Source: an uncultured Austwickia sp. (lineage in GTDB: Bacteria; Actinomycetota; Actinomycetes; Actinomycetales; Dermatophilaceae). Taken from it: 12,656 bases of DNA. The position numbers and the translations under genes are program-made. Shown piece by piece: positions 3,908 to 11,846 of this stretch (positions within the stretch are counted from its first letter, which is position 1; every line of letters begins with the position of its first letter). The notes below the pieces were generated by a model. The model did no database searches and had not been told where the DNA came from. It saw only the letters and a program-made list of their open reading frames with translations. Where the stretch lies: assembly GCA_934678955.1 (NCBI GenBank), contig CAKUSI010000081.1, forward strand, positions 1-12,656, read 5' to 3'.

Positions 3908-5554
3908 GTGGGGACGCTCGTCGTCCCCGGCTTGGACGCGGAGCCGTGGCCGACGTTGGGGCCGCAGATCGTGGACTTCATCGAGGACCGGTTCATCTAC
4001 GGGCCGGGGTCGTTGAAGGGCCGGCCGTACGTGGTGGACCCGGAGTTCCGGGCGTTCCTCTACCGGGCGTATGAGGTGTACCCGCAGGGGCATCGTCTGG
4101 CGGGTCGGCGGCGGTTCAAGCGCGTGGGCTTGTCGGTGCGCAAGGGGCTGGCGAAGACCGAGAAGATGGCGGTCGTCGCGGGCTGTGAGCTGCACCCGGA
4201 GGGCCCGGTCAGGTGCGACGGATTCGACGCGGACGGCGACCCGGTCGGTAGGCCGGTCGCGGATCCGTACATTCCGATGCTCGCTGTCACGCAGGGTCAG
4301 GTTGAGGAGCTGGCGTACGGCGCGCTGTACGTGATGCTGACCGAGGGGCCTGACGCGGACCTGTTCGACGTCTCCCTCGAGCGGATCATCCGCCTGGACG
4401 AGTGGGGCCGCGCGGACGGCAAGGCCGTGCCGCTGGCGAATTCCCCTGGATCCCGAGATGGGGCACGGACCACGCTGAACTGCTTCGACGAGCCGCACCG
4501 CCTGCACCTGCCGAGGCAGGTCGAAGCGCACGAGACGATGGTCGCGAACCTCGAGAAGCGCGTCCTCGAAGACCCTTGGGGCCTGTACGTCGGGACCGCC
4601 GGGGAGATCGGTGAGGATTCCGTCGCTGAGGGCCTTCACCGGGAGGCCGAGCAGATCCGCGACGGCCTGATCGACGACCCGCAGTTGTTCTACTTCCACC
4701 GTGAGGCGGGGCAGGGACACGACCTCGAACCGCTGGAAGGTCGGGTCGCTGCGGTCGCGGAAGCGACGGGCCCGGTCGGCGAGTTCGGCCCGGGCCAGTT
4801 CGAGTCGATCGCGCGGCAGTGGGACCGGCCCTCGGCGGACCGTTCGTATCTCGAGCGGGTGTGGCTGAACCGGTGGGTGAAGTCGGGTCGGCAGGCGTTC
4901 GACGCGGGCCGCTGGGCTGAGCTGAGTGTCCGTGACGGCAGCCCGGTGCAGCCGATCGCGTCGGGGTCGTTCGTCGCGGCCGGGTTCGACGGCGCGAGGT
5001 TCAAGGACGCGACTGCCCTCGTCATCACCGACATCCCGACCGGGGTCCAGCAGGTGTGGGGGCTCTGGGAGCGCCCCGCGGGCGCGGACGAGGCGTGGGA
5101 GATCGACGAGGCCGAGGTGACGGCGTCGCTGGAAGACCTGATCCGGGTGATGCAGGTGTGGAAGGTGTACGCGGACCCGCCGCACTGGACGGAGACCGTC
5201 GGGTCGTGGTCGGGACGCTGGCCGGACCGTGTCGAGGAGTGGTGGACGAACCGCATCCGCGTGATGGCGCAGGCGGTGCGCGCCTACCGGGAGGCGATGC
5301 AGGCCGGGCAGGTCGCGTGGTCCGCTCAGGCCATGTACGCGGACCGGTTCGAGAAGCACGTCGGTGCTGCTGGCCGGCGTGACCAGAACTTATACGACGA
5401 CGACGGGGCGCGGCTGTTCACGCTCGACAAGATCCACCCGGACCGCAAATTCGATGCGGCGATGGCCGGGTGTCTGTCGTGGCGGTGCCGGCTGGACGCG
5501 CTCGCGAAGGGCGCGAAGCCACGGGCCCCGTCGATTCCGAGGCGTATCCGATGA
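3908..5554 (+). CDS. terL: Terminase large subunit (packaging ATPase/nuclease)
   Basis: A 548-aa packaging motor protein that cuts concatemeric DNA and pumps it through the portal. N-terminal ATPase: the deviant Walker A SVRKGLAKTE at residues 76-85 (K83, T84), and Walker B LNCFDEPHRL with D194 and E195. C-terminal RNase H-like nuclease: candidate metal-binding aspartates D361 (AAGFDGARFKDATAL), D423 (VYADPPHW) and D516 (RKFDAAMAG). All expected motifs are present in order and length is normal. The start GTG 3908 follows the terS stop by 3 bases with no clear ribosome-binding site, so translation is probably coupled. The TGA overlaps an out-of-frame ATG; the portal GTG is 13 bases after the stop. 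A 533-aa open frame on the opposite strand is an artefact of codon bias. Confidence 0.96.
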   Translation: MGTLVVPGLDAEPWPTLGPQIVDFIEDRFIYGPGSLKGRPYVVDPEFRAFLYRAYEVYPQGHRLAGRRRFKRVGLSVRKGLAKTEKMAVVAGCELHPEGPVRCDGFDADGDPVGRPVADPYIPMLAVTQGQVEELAYGALYVMLTEGPDADLFDVSLERIIRLDEWGRADGKAVPLANSPGSRDGARTTLNCFDEPHRLHLPRQVEAHETMVANLEKRVLEDPWGLYVGTAGEIGEDSVAEGLHREAEQIRDGLIDDPQLFYFHREAGQGHDLEPLEGRVAAVAEATGPVGEFGPGQFESIARQWDRPSADRSYLERVWLNRWVKSGRQAFDAGRWAELSVRDGSPVQPIASGSFVAAGFDGARFKDATALVITDIPTGVQQVWGLWERPAGADEAWEIDEAEVTASLEDLIRVMQVWKVYADPPHWTETVGSWSGRWPDRVEEWWTNRIRVMAQAVRAYREAMQAGQVAWSAQAMYADRFEKHVGAAGRRDQNLYDDDGARLFTLDKIHPDRKFDAAMAGCLSWRCRLDALAKGAKPRAPSIPRRIR

Positions 5555-5566
5555 CGAGGGGGGCAT

Positions 5567-7033
5567 GTGGCGATCGACGTCGAGACCCCCGAGTCTCCGG
5601 GATGGTGGCTGCTGCGGTGCAACACGAAGCTGACGGGCCGCCAGCAGCGGTTGCGGAAGCTGTTCGACCGGTACGAGGGCGACCCGTGGGAGCCTGACTG
5701 GCTCGCGACCGCGCCGGACGCGGCGCAGCGGTTCTACCGGGCGGCGCGGACGGGGTTCGCGGAGATGATCGTGAAGGCCCCGCTTCGGCGTCTTCGGGTC
5801 ACGTCGATCATGACGGCCGCGGACTCCTCGGAGATCGGCGACGAGGTCGCGTGGCGGGTGTGGCGGCGCGCGGGGATGCTCGCCGAGGCCACGGACGTTC
5901 ACCGGACCCTGCTCATCGCGGGCGACGCGTACGTGATCCTCGGCGTGGACGACGACGGCCCGTACGCGACGTCCGAAGACCCCCGGCAGGTCGTCACGAT
6001 CCACGACCCGATCCGGCAGTCCCGGATCCGTGCCGCGGCGAAGTTCTTCACCGACGAGGACACGGGCGTCGACTACGGCTACCTGTACCTGCCCGGGCGG
6101 CGGTTCGTGGCGCGCACCCTGGACCGGGCGCGGTCGGTCGTGGTCGTCAACGGCGAGTCTCGAGCATCGTTCGCGCCGGCGACGTGGGTGTGGGACCAGA
6201 ACCACGGCGGCGCAGACGGCGAGGCGTGGCCTGAGGGCATGGAGGACTTCACCGGCGTCGTCCGCTACCGCAACGACGAGGGGATCGGCGAGTTCGAGCG
6301 GCAGGAAGACATCCTGTACCGCCTCGACCACATCATCTTGCAGGGCATGGTCATTGCCACGATGCAGGCGTTCCGGCAGCGGGCGATCAAGGTCGACCCG
6401 CAGGACATGCCCGACAACGACCCGGTCACCGGGGAGCCGATCAACTACGACGAGATCTTCTCGGCGGACCCTGGCGCGCTGTGGAAGCTGCCCGCGACTG
6501 CTGAGCTGTGGGAGTCCGGTCAGGTCGACTTGAACGGGATCCTTTCGATGGCCGAGAAGGACATGCAGCGGTTGTCGGCGGTCACGTTCACTCCCCTGTC
6601 GATGTTCAACTCCGACGCGGTGAATCAGTCCGCGGCGGGCGCCGAGCTCGTGAAGGAGGGCTTGACCGACAAGGTGTCGGCGTTGCATGACCGGTGCGAG
6701 CAGCCTCACGCGTTGGTCGCGGCGTCGCTGCTGCGTCTGGCGGGGTTCGAGGACCGCGCCGACGTCGACGAGATCCGTATCGGGTGGGCCCCGGCGGTCC
6801 GGTACTCGCTGACGGAGAAGGGCCAGGCCGCGACGCAGGGCAAGGCGTCTGGGGTGACGTGGCGGACGATCATGCAGGAGTTCTGGCAGTTCTCCCCCGA
6901 GCAGATCACCCGCATGGAGTCCGAGCGCATGTCCGACGCGCTGCTGTTCCCCGAGACCGTCGCCGCGTCGCCGGCCGCGCAGTCCGAGGCGGCGACGTTC
7001 ACGCAGGACGTGACGGCGGATGCCACGGCCTGA
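5567..7033 (+). CDS. Portal protein (SPP1 gp6-like)
   Basis: A 488-aa protein forming the dodecameric ring at one capsid vertex through which DNA enters and leaves. The N-terminus (WWLLRCNTKLTGRQQRLRKL, residues 13-32) with the following RYEGDPWEPDW, and the later QGMVIATMQAFRQRAIKVDP and TPLSMFNSDAVNQSAAGAE segments, fit the SPP1 Gp6-like portal family common in actinophages; length is typical. GTG 5567 is chosen because GAGGGG (5556-5561) lies 5 bases upstream. It follows terL after a 12-base gap and its end overlaps the next gene by 14 bases, a usual portal-MuF arrangement. Confidence 0.92.
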   Translation: MAIDVETPESPGWWLLRCNTKLTGRQQRLRKLFDRYEGDPWEPDWLATAPDAAQRFYRAARTGFAEMIVKAPLRRLRVTSIMTAADSSEIGDEVAWRVWRRAGMLAEATDVHRTLLIAGDAYVILGVDDDGPYATSEDPRQVVTIHDPIRQSRIRAAAKFFTDEDTGVDYGYLYLPGRRFVARTLDRARSVVVVNGESRASFAPATWVWDQNHGGADGEAWPEGMEDFTGVVRYRNDEGIGEFERQEDILYRLDHIILQGMVIATMQAFRQRAIKVDPQDMPDNDPVTGEPINYDEIFSADPGALWKLPATAELWESGQVDLNGILSMAEKDMQRLSAVTFTPLSMFNSDAVNQSAAGAELVKEGLTDKVSALHDRCEQPHALVAASLLRLAGFEDRADVDEIRIGWAPAVRYSLTEKGQAATQGKASGVTWRTIMQEFWQFSPEQITRMESERMSDALLFPETVAASPAAQSEAATFTQDVTADATA

Positions 7034-8030
7034 CCCTCGCCTGTTGGCGCTGGTCGACGCTCACGCGTCGGGGCGCGGGACGATCGCTGACCGGGTGTTC
7101 GCGGCGCTGTACGCGCTGTGGGCTCCGTTCGACGGCTGGTACCGACCGAGCCTCGTGCAGGACGTGTCCGAGCAGGCCGCGGCTGTGGTGGGCGCGGGGC
7201 AGGCCGGGACCGCTGGTCTCGCGGACTCCTACCTTGCGGCGTCGACGACCCTCGTGCGTGGGGCGGCGACGGCACCGGCTGGTGTGTCACCCGCGATGCG
7301 GGAGTCACTGCGGCACGGTGTGACCGGCCCGGAGGTTCAGGCGCGGGTCGCGCAGGAGTTCAGGTGGCAGATCTTCCGCGGCCTCGACCCAGACTCGGCG
7401 CTCGGTGTGGCGATGAACCGCGCCAGGGAGTCAGCGTCGCAAGACTTGAACCTCGCGTTCCAACGTCAGGTCGCGGACTTCACCCGTAAGCGGCAGGTGC
7501 AGCGGTTCCGGCGCGTGACGCGCGGCGAGAAGGCATGTGGACTGTGCGTCGCCGCGTCGAACCGGGTCTACACCCGAGGCGACCTGATGCCGATGCACTC
7601 GCGCTGCCGATGCTCCGTGATCGAGGTCGGGTCGGTCCTCGGCGGCGGGCGGATCGTGTCTGACGAGGAGTATCGGGCGCTGGCGGGCGCGTCACGGTCT
7701 TTGTCTTCGAGCGACCTGAAGGACGTCCGCTACGTCGTGGACGAACACGGCGAACTCGGGCCGGTCTTGCGGAACGCGACACAGCGGGTGTCCGGAGTGG
7801 ACTCCCGCGGACGCGTCGAAGGCAAGAGTCCCGCGCCGCCGCAGGCGAAGCGTCTGGACCCGGCCCACGGGCTCAATGGCCTGAGCGCGGCCGAGCTGGC
7901 GCGCAAGGAAGCGATCGCACAGAAGTCTCTCGCGTTCGCGCGAGACAACGACCTGTCCCCGTCCCTCATCGAGTGGCACAGCGACAGGCTGCGCCTCATC
8001 CAAGACCGCATCCGCAAGATCGCGGCCTGA
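7020..8030 (+). CDS. MuF-like minor capsid / head morphogenesis protein
   Basis: A 336-aa protein next to the portal, as in SPP1 (gp7) and related phages where this family joins the capsid interior near the portal. Some actinophage annotations call this position capsid maturation protease; I see no clear protease catalytic motif. The diagnostic stretch is residues 173-200: CGLC (C173, C176), then Y184, then PMHSRCRCSVI with H193, C196 and C198, matching the C-x2-C...H-x2-C-x-C pattern of MuF-type domains and probably binding zinc. The N-terminal ~165 residues are helical. Residues 205-336 form a polar extension with a charged helical end. ATG 7020 lies within the end of the portal gene. A terminator follows 13 bases after the stop. 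Confidence 0.85.
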   Translation: MPRPDPRLLALVDAHASGRGTIADRVFAALYALWAPFDGWYRPSLVQDVSEQAAAVVGAGQAGTAGLADSYLAASTTLVRGAATAPAGVSPAMRESLRHGVTGPEVQARVAQEFRWQIFRGLDPDSALGVAMNRARESASQDLNLAFQRQVADFTRKRQVQRFRRVTRGEKACGLCVAASNRVYTRGDLMPMHSRCRCSVIEVGSVLGGGRIVSDEEYRALAGASRSLSSSDLKDVRYVVDEHGELGPVLRNATQRVSGVDSRGRVEGKSPAPPQAKRLDPAHGLNGLSAAELARKEAIAQKSLAFARDNDLSPSLIEWHSDRLRLIQDRIRKIAA

Positions 8031-8043
8031 CCCACCAGATAGG

Positions 8044-8072
8044 AGCCCCGGCGCGCACGTGCCGGGGCTTTC
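8044..8072 (+). terminator. Terminator between the MuF-like gene and scaffold
   Basis: AGCCCCGGC (8044-8052) pairs perfectly with GCCGGGGCT (8061-8069) across an 8-base loop, followed by TTTC when the last T of the stem is counted. Position inside the head operon suggests partial termination, which would set the ratio of packaging genes to the capsid genes downstream, needed in far higher amounts. That role is inference. No obvious promoter is visible between it and the scaffold gene. Confidence 0.8.
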
Positions 8073-8075
8073 GTA

Positions 8076-8092
8076 CGCCCCGACACGGGGCG
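8076..8092 (+). other. Second hairpin behind the terminator (copy 2)
   Basis: CGCCCCG (8076-8082), ACA, CGGGGCG (8086-8092): a perfect 7-bp stem with a 3-base loop, starting 6 bases after the terminator stem. It repeats the design at 1582-1598. It lies in the leader of the scaffold gene, 26 bases before its GTG. Confidence 0.55.
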
Positions 8093-8118
8093 ACCGACCC
8101 GGCAAGGGGATCCGACCA

Positions 8119-8853
8119 GTGAACGTGAACAAGATGAAGCGTGCCCGGCTCGCCGCGATGGGCGTCCGGTTCGTCGAAGGCGAAGACGGCCAGGCGGGCA
8201 ACGGGCCAGCCTCCGAGAACAGCGGCCAGCAGCCCCCGCAGCAGCAGGAGGCGCCCTCGGGCCCGAAGGGTGGGCCGCGGGAGAACGGCGAGCACGGCTA
8301 CCCGACCTCAACGCCGCTGACAGAGATGACCGTTGAGCAGAGGGAAGCGTACTGGCGGCACCAGTCGAAGAAGCACGAACAGACGTGGAAGTCGGTCATC
8401 GACCGCAACCTCACGCCCGAGCAGGTGCTCGAGATGCAGCAGCGGCTCGACGAGGTCAACCGCGAGCGGATGAGCGACCACGAGAAGCAGGTCGCGGACG
8501 CCCGCCGCGAAGCCGCAGCAGAGGCCACTGCGCAGTTCGCTCCGCGTCTCGCCCGCGCCGCCGTTGAAGCCGCGCTGGCCCGAGCCGGCGTCCCTGAGGA
8601 CCGCATCGACAACGAGATCGAGTGGACGGACCTCTCCAAGTTCCTCACCCCGAAGGGTGACGTCGACACCGGCATGGTGTCGCAGTTCGCCGAGTCCCGC
8701 CGCGCGCCCAAGGCCGCAGCGGACGACGACGGCGGCAGCAAGAAGAAGTTCCCCGACATGGGGGGCGGGAAGCGCGGGCCCTTGCATGAGTCCGCGAAGG
8801 CGCGCGCCGAGAAGGTCGCGCGCGAACGCGGCTGGGTCCGCGACGACAAGTAA
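8119..8853 (+). CDS. Capsid scaffolding protein
   Basis: A 244-aa highly charged protein expected to guide capsid assembly and then leave the head. A disordered, Gln/Pro/Gly-rich N-terminal part (about 20-60, with QQPPQQQEAPSG) is followed by a helical, coiled-coil-like middle (EQREAYWRHQSKKHEQTWK, then LTPEQVLEMQQRLDEVNRER and a long Ala/Glu/Arg helix), and a basic C-terminus that in related proteins contacts the capsid subunit. This layout and the position before decoration and major capsid genes fit phage scaffolds. GTG 8119 is chosen for AAGGGGA at 8104-8110 with 8-base spacing; ATG 8134 is possible. The open frame from 8059 runs through the hairpin at 8076-8092 and is rejected as start. 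Confidence 0.87.
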   Translation: MNVNKMKRARLAAMGVRFVEGEDGQAGNGPASENSGQQPPQQQEAPSGPKGGPRENGEHGYPTSTPLTEMTVEQREAYWRHQSKKHEQTWKSVIDRNLTPEQVLEMQQRLDEVNRERMSDHEKQVADARREAAAEATAQFAPRLARAAVEAALARAGVPEDRIDNEIEWTDLSKFLTPKGDVDTGMVSQFAESRRAPKAAADDDGGSKKKFPDMGGGKRGPLHESAKARAEKVARERGWVRDDK

Positions 8854-8883
8854 CCACACCCCCCACAACGGAGGTACAACACG

Positions 8884-9297
8884 ATGCCCACCGACATTTC
8901 GGTGACGTCGACCACGTCGCGCCGGGCTCCCGGCCGGCTGTGGCTCGGCAGTCCCCACGGGACGGACGCCCCGATCCACGTGACGTTCGACTTCGCGACG
9001 TTCACGCACGCGAACTTCACCGCGACAGGCCAGATCCAGAACGGATGCCTGCTCGGGAAGATCACGGCGTCCGGGAAGTACGGCCCGTACGACGACACCG
9101 CCACCGACGGTCGCCAGACCGCCGTGTGCGCGCTCTACGACGACCAGGTGATCCCCACGGACACCTCGCGCGTCATCACCTCGGCCGCGGTCCCGCACTT
9201 CCAGTGCATCACCGCTGGCCTGCCCTACAAGACCGGCCCTGGCGCCCTCGACGCGAACGCTCGCGTCGACCTGCGCATGGTCATCTTCCGAGACTGA
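8884..9297 (+). CDS. Head decoration protein (lambda gpD-like)
   Basis: A 137-aa beta-rich protein that would bind the outside of the expanded capsid as trimers and stabilise it. The SGKYGPYDD segment (about 62-70) followed by TDGRQTAVCALYDD matches what is expected of the gpD-like decoration family, as do length and position between scaffold and major capsid gene. ATG 8884 follows ACGGAGG (8868-8874) with 9-base spacing, one of the best ribosome-binding sites in the window, fitting high expression. Confidence 0.88.
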   Translation: MPTDISVTSTTSRRAPGRLWLGSPHGTDAPIHVTFDFATFTHANFTATGQIQNGCLLGKITASGKYGPYDDTATDGRQTAVCALYDDQVIPTDTSRVITSAAVPHFQCITAGLPYKTGPGALDANARVDLRMVIFRD

Positions 9298-9311
9298 AAG
9301 GGGACTGACTG

Positions 9312-10358
9312 ATGCCTGACATCATGTGGGACGCTCCCGCGTCTCCCGACGAAGTTACCTTCGCGATCCGTCAGATCCCGCTGCGGTCCGAGCTGGTGCT
9401 GTCCAGCCTCGCGAACATCACCTACTCCGAGTCGCACACGGTGCGCTGGGGTGAGGTGACCCGCCGGAACCGTCTCGCGAAGTACCGCGCGTTCGACGGC
9501 CCGGTCGCGAAGTCCGCCCGCGATGACGCCGCGGACCGCGCGATCCGTCTCGCCCCGTTCAGCAACAGCCTGGACCTCGGCGAGTACGAGCGGCTCGTCA
9601 TCGAGTTCGAGCGCATGGCCGGCGGTAACCGCCGCGTCCTCGCTGACGCCCTGTACGACGACGCGGAGAACCTGACCACGTCGATGCACAACCGCGTCGA
9701 GAAGGCCCTCGCGACCACGCTCTACACCGGCGTGTTCGACGTCAACGAGAACGGTTACCGCGGCACCGCCGACTTCGGCATGGCCGCGGCGAACAAGTTC
9801 ACGGCTGCCGTGCCGTGGACGACCTCGGCGACCGCGAAGGCCGGTGACGACCTGCGCGCGATGGGCAAGCGTTACCTCACCTCCGCGGGTGTCCGCGCGG
9901 GCCGCATCATCACGTCGGAGGCGGTCATCGACTCCCTCCTGACGAACGCGCAGGTCGTCGCTGAGGCGATCGGCACGCTCGCGGGCCGCACGTACATCAA
10001 CCGCGACGAGCTGGACAACTGGCTGCGGAACAACCGCCTGCCGCAGCTCATCACCGAGTACGAGACGTCGTTCTACAACGACGAGACCGGACTCGAGGAG
10101 CGCGCCCTCCCTGAGGATCGCATCATCCTCGCCCCGGCGAACCTCGGTGACGCGCTCGAGTTCCGCTACGGCCTGTCCGCGACGGCGCTTGAGCTGATCC
10201 GCTCCCCGCAGTCGGAGATGACGTTCTCCGACGGCCCGGGCATCGTCGGTCTCGCCGTCAAGCAGGGCGTGCCGTTCCGGCAGTTCACCTACGTGGACGC
10301 TGTCGGCCTGCCGCTGCTGCTCGGCGCGAAGCAGGTCGTTGTCGGGGACGTGCTCTGA
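9312..10358 (+). CDS. Major capsid protein (lambda gpE-like)
   Basis: A 348-aa protein building the icosahedral shell, HK97 fold expected. Sequence features typical of the gpE-type family are the N-terminal region with conserved-type TYSESHTVRWGEVTRRNRLA, the SMHNRVEKALATTLYTG helix (about 122-138), and the C-terminal domain ending in YVDAVGLPLLLGAKQVV. No N-terminal delta domain of HK97 type is seen, in keeping with a separate scaffold gene. ATG 9312 has GAAAGGGGA 7 bases upstream. The stop TGA shares one base with the next ATG (TGATG). The C-ending codon choice (AAC, GAC, CTC) is strong, as expected for the most abundant virion protein. Confidence 0.93.
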   Translation: MPDIMWDAPASPDEVTFAIRQIPLRSELVLSSLANITYSESHTVRWGEVTRRNRLAKYRAFDGPVAKSARDDAADRAIRLAPFSNSLDLGEYERLVIEFERMAGGNRRVLADALYDDAENLTTSMHNRVEKALATTLYTGVFDVNENGYRGTADFGMAAANKFTAAVPWTTSATAKAGDDLRAMGKRYLTSAGVRAGRIITSEAVIDSLLTNAQVVAEAIGTLAGRTYINRDELDNWLRNNRLPQLITEYETSFYNDETGLEERALPEDRIILAPANLGDALEFRYGLSATALELIRSPQSEMTFSDGPGIVGLAVKQGVPFRQFTYVDAVGLPLLLGAKQVVVGDVL

Positions 10359-10684
10359 TGCCGGCCGGGAAGCTGGCGACGTCCGTCCGGGTCACTGACG
10401 AGGGCGGGCGGCACGTCGTGATCGCTGCCGGTGACGACGTGCCCGCGTGGGCGTCGAAGCAGATCGTCAACCCGAAGGCGTGGGACGGCGACGCCCCCGA
10501 GGCCGAGACGACCAACGCCGACGGGGAGCCCGCGGCTGAGGGCTACGAGTCCAAGACGGTCGCGGACCTGCGCGCCGAGATCAAGGCCCGCAACGAGGGC
10601 CGCGACGACGAGTCGCGGGTCTCGGCTGACGGGAACAAGGCCGACCTCATCGCGGCACTCGAAGCCGACGACGGCCGGGCCTGA
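10358..10684 (+). CDS. Small protein with SAP/HeH-like C-terminal motif
   Basis: A 108-aa acidic protein directly after the major capsid gene, start overlapping its stop by one base (TGATG). The N-terminal half is beta-like and contains a VPAWASKQIVNPKAW segment. After an acidic linker (about 47-63), residues 65-104 read SKTVADLRAEIKARN, then GNKADLIAALEAD, the two-helix pattern of SAP / HeH / Rho-N-terminal-like modules. Such proteins often occur at this place in actinophage genomes. Their role is unclear; head-tail joining or nucleic-acid contact inside the head are guesses. Confidence 0.75.
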   Translation: MPAGKLATSVRVTDEGGRHVVIAAGDDVPAWASKQIVNPKAWDGDAPEAETTNADGEPAAEGYESKTVADLRAEIKARNEGRDDESRVSADGNKADLIAALEADDGRA

Positions 10685-10691
10685 ACAGGAA

Positions 10692-10704
10692 GGCGGTGAC
10701 CGCC
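10692..10704 (+). other. Hairpin between Shine-Dalgarno and start of the adaptor gene
   Basis: GGCGG (10692-10696), TGA, CCGCC (10700-10704) is a perfect 5-bp stem. The AGGA of the likely ribosome-binding site (10687-10690) is just 5' of it and ATG 10706 just 3'. The linear spacing of 15 bases is too long, and the hairpin would shorten it. Confidence 0.4.
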
Positions 10705-10705
10705 C

Positions 10706-11107
10706 ATGTCGGTGTACGTCACCGTCACAGGGCTGCGGGAAGCCGCGTTCGGTATCGACATCCCGCAAGGCGATGTCGTGGATGCGGCGTTGCAGCGGCT
10801 CATCGACAAAGCAGAGACACGGTTGCTGGCCGCGTTCCCGTCGCTCCCGGCGAGGATCGCGGCCGGCACCCTCTCCGTCGACCTCGTTGCTGGGGTGGTG
10901 GAGGACATGGTCCTGCGGGTGGCGTCGAACCCGCGCGGGGTCCGGTCCCTGTCGATCGACGACTACACCGAGACCCTCGACCGGGCCGTGTCCTCCGGTG
11001 CGCTCTACCTGTCCCCTGAGGAGCTTGCGCTTCTCGCGGGGCCGATGCGGGCCGGTGGTGCGTTCGGGTCGATCAAGCTCAGGACGCCTGCGTGGTGGAT
11101 CCGATGA
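10706..11107 (+). CDS. Head-to-tail adaptor (Gp19/Gp15-like)
   Basis: A 133-aa protein expected to form the ring below the portal. The helical segments AALQRLIDKAETRLLAAFPSL (about 28-48) and VDLVAGVVEDMVLRVASNP (about 58-76), followed by GVRSLSIDDYTETLD and a C-terminal stretch ending in Trp-Trp-Ile-Arg, match the phage Gp19/Gp15/Gp42 family of actinophage head-tail adaptors. Length is typical. ATG 10706 is the only good in-frame start. The stop overlaps an ATG of the next gene (ATGA 11104-11107). Confidence 0.83.
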   Translation: MSVYVTVTGLREAAFGIDIPQGDVVDAALQRLIDKAETRLLAAFPSLPARIAAGTLSVDLVAGVVEDMVLRVASNPRGVRSLSIDDYTETLDRAVSSGALYLSPEELALLAGPMRAGGAFGSIKLRTPAWWIR

Positions 11108-11502
11108 TGCACGTCGCGGAAGCCGTCGCACGTGGGCGTCAGGCCGCGGCCGGGATCTTCCTCGACAAGTGCGTGATCGAACGCCGAGTCGGGCGTGTGC
11201 TCAACGAGACGACTCTGGAGTACGTCGACCAGTGGGCCCCGGTGTACGCCGGGGCGTGCCGGGTGAAGGTCGAAGGCACGCAGCCGGCCGAGTCGGAGCC
11301 TGGCGGGCGGACGTTCGTCATCACCGACGCGGTCGTGCAGTTGCCCATCGGGCCGGAACGGTTCGTGGACAACGACCGCGTCACGGTGACCGTCGCCGTG
11401 TTCGACCCGGACCTCGTCGGGGTCGCGTTGAGCGTGACGTCACGTGAGGTCAAGTCCCAGGCCACGATGCGCCGCTTGCACGTGTCGGAGGTGTCGTCGT
11501 GA
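11092..11502 (+). CDS. Head closure / stopper protein, DUF6093-like
   Basis: A 136-aa (or 132-aa) mostly beta protein following the adaptor, the place of the stopper that closes the filled head. An N-terminal helix (EAVARGRQAAAGIF) is followed by a strand-rich body (CVIERRVGRV, ACRVKVEGTQ, DRVTVTVAVFDPDL, ALSVTSREVKSQATMRRLHV), as in DUF6093-type actinophage proteins. GTG 11092 has AGGA at 11081-11084 with 7-base spacing; ATG 11104 overlaps the previous stop as ATGA and is equally credible. Its stop overlaps the next GTG (GTGA 11499-11502). Confidence 0.75.
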   Translation: MVDPMMHVAEAVARGRQAAAGIFLDKCVIERRVGRVLNETTLEYVDQWAPVYAGACRVKVEGTQPAESEPGGRTFVITDAVVQLPIGPERFVDNDRVTVTVAVFDPDLVGVALSVTSREVKSQATMRRLHVSEVSS

Positions 11503-11846
11503 GCGACCTGTCGAAGCTTGCGTCGGACCTGCGTTCGGTGAACGTGGCGAAGCTGTGCGGCCCGGTGATGTCGCGGGCGGGCGGGAACATGCAGCGCGCG
11601 GCACGTGAGGCTGCCCCGGCCGGCCCGCATATCCCGGGGTACGCCCGAACCATCGTGTTCGAGAAGGATGGCCCGCTGGCTGTTGAGGTCGGGGCGATGG
11701 CTGTCGGCCAAGGGAATCTGTCGGCGGTGTTGGAGTACGGGCAGGGCGCGAATGCGCCTCACCCGCACATCGTGCCGCAGCTCGAACCTGAGGCGGACGT
11801 GACCGCGGAGTGGCTCGGGAAGGTGATCGCGGAGGCGTTCGGGTGA
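11499..11846 (+). CDS. HK97 gp10-like neck / tail completion protein
   Basis: A 115-aa protein. The YGQGANAPHPHIVPQLEPEAD segment (about 79-99), a Tyr-Gly, Pro-His-Pro motif before a C-terminal helix, is the hallmark of the HK97 gp10-like family. The N-terminal helix and the HIPGYARTIVF region also fit. These proteins act at the head-tail joint or in tail completion. Start GTG 11499 overlaps the preceding stop (GTGA), and its own stop overlaps the next GTG in the same way (11843-11846), so four connector genes form a tightly coupled unit. Confidence 0.82.
   Translation: MSDLSKLASDLRSVNVAKLCGPVMSRAGGNMQRAAREAAPAGPHIPGYARTIVFEKDGPLAVEVGAMAVGQGNLSAVLEYGQGANAPHPHIVPQLEPEADVTAEWLGKVIAEAFG

Noticed and set aside
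3758..5359. 533-codon open frame on the - strand opposite terL
   Set aside because: The + strand frame has all terminase motifs. In GC-rich genes with G/C third positions the antisense frame is often free of stops, and its product is Arg/Pro/His-rich without domain signs.
5390..6709. 439-codon open frame on the - strand opposite the portal gene
   Set aside because: Same codon-bias artefact. The product is low-complexity Arg/Val/Leu-rich and the portal on the + strand is well supported.
8059..8118. Upstream extension of the scaffold gene
   Set aside because: It would begin inside the terminator loop and read through the second hairpin; GTG 8119 has a good AAGGGGA site.
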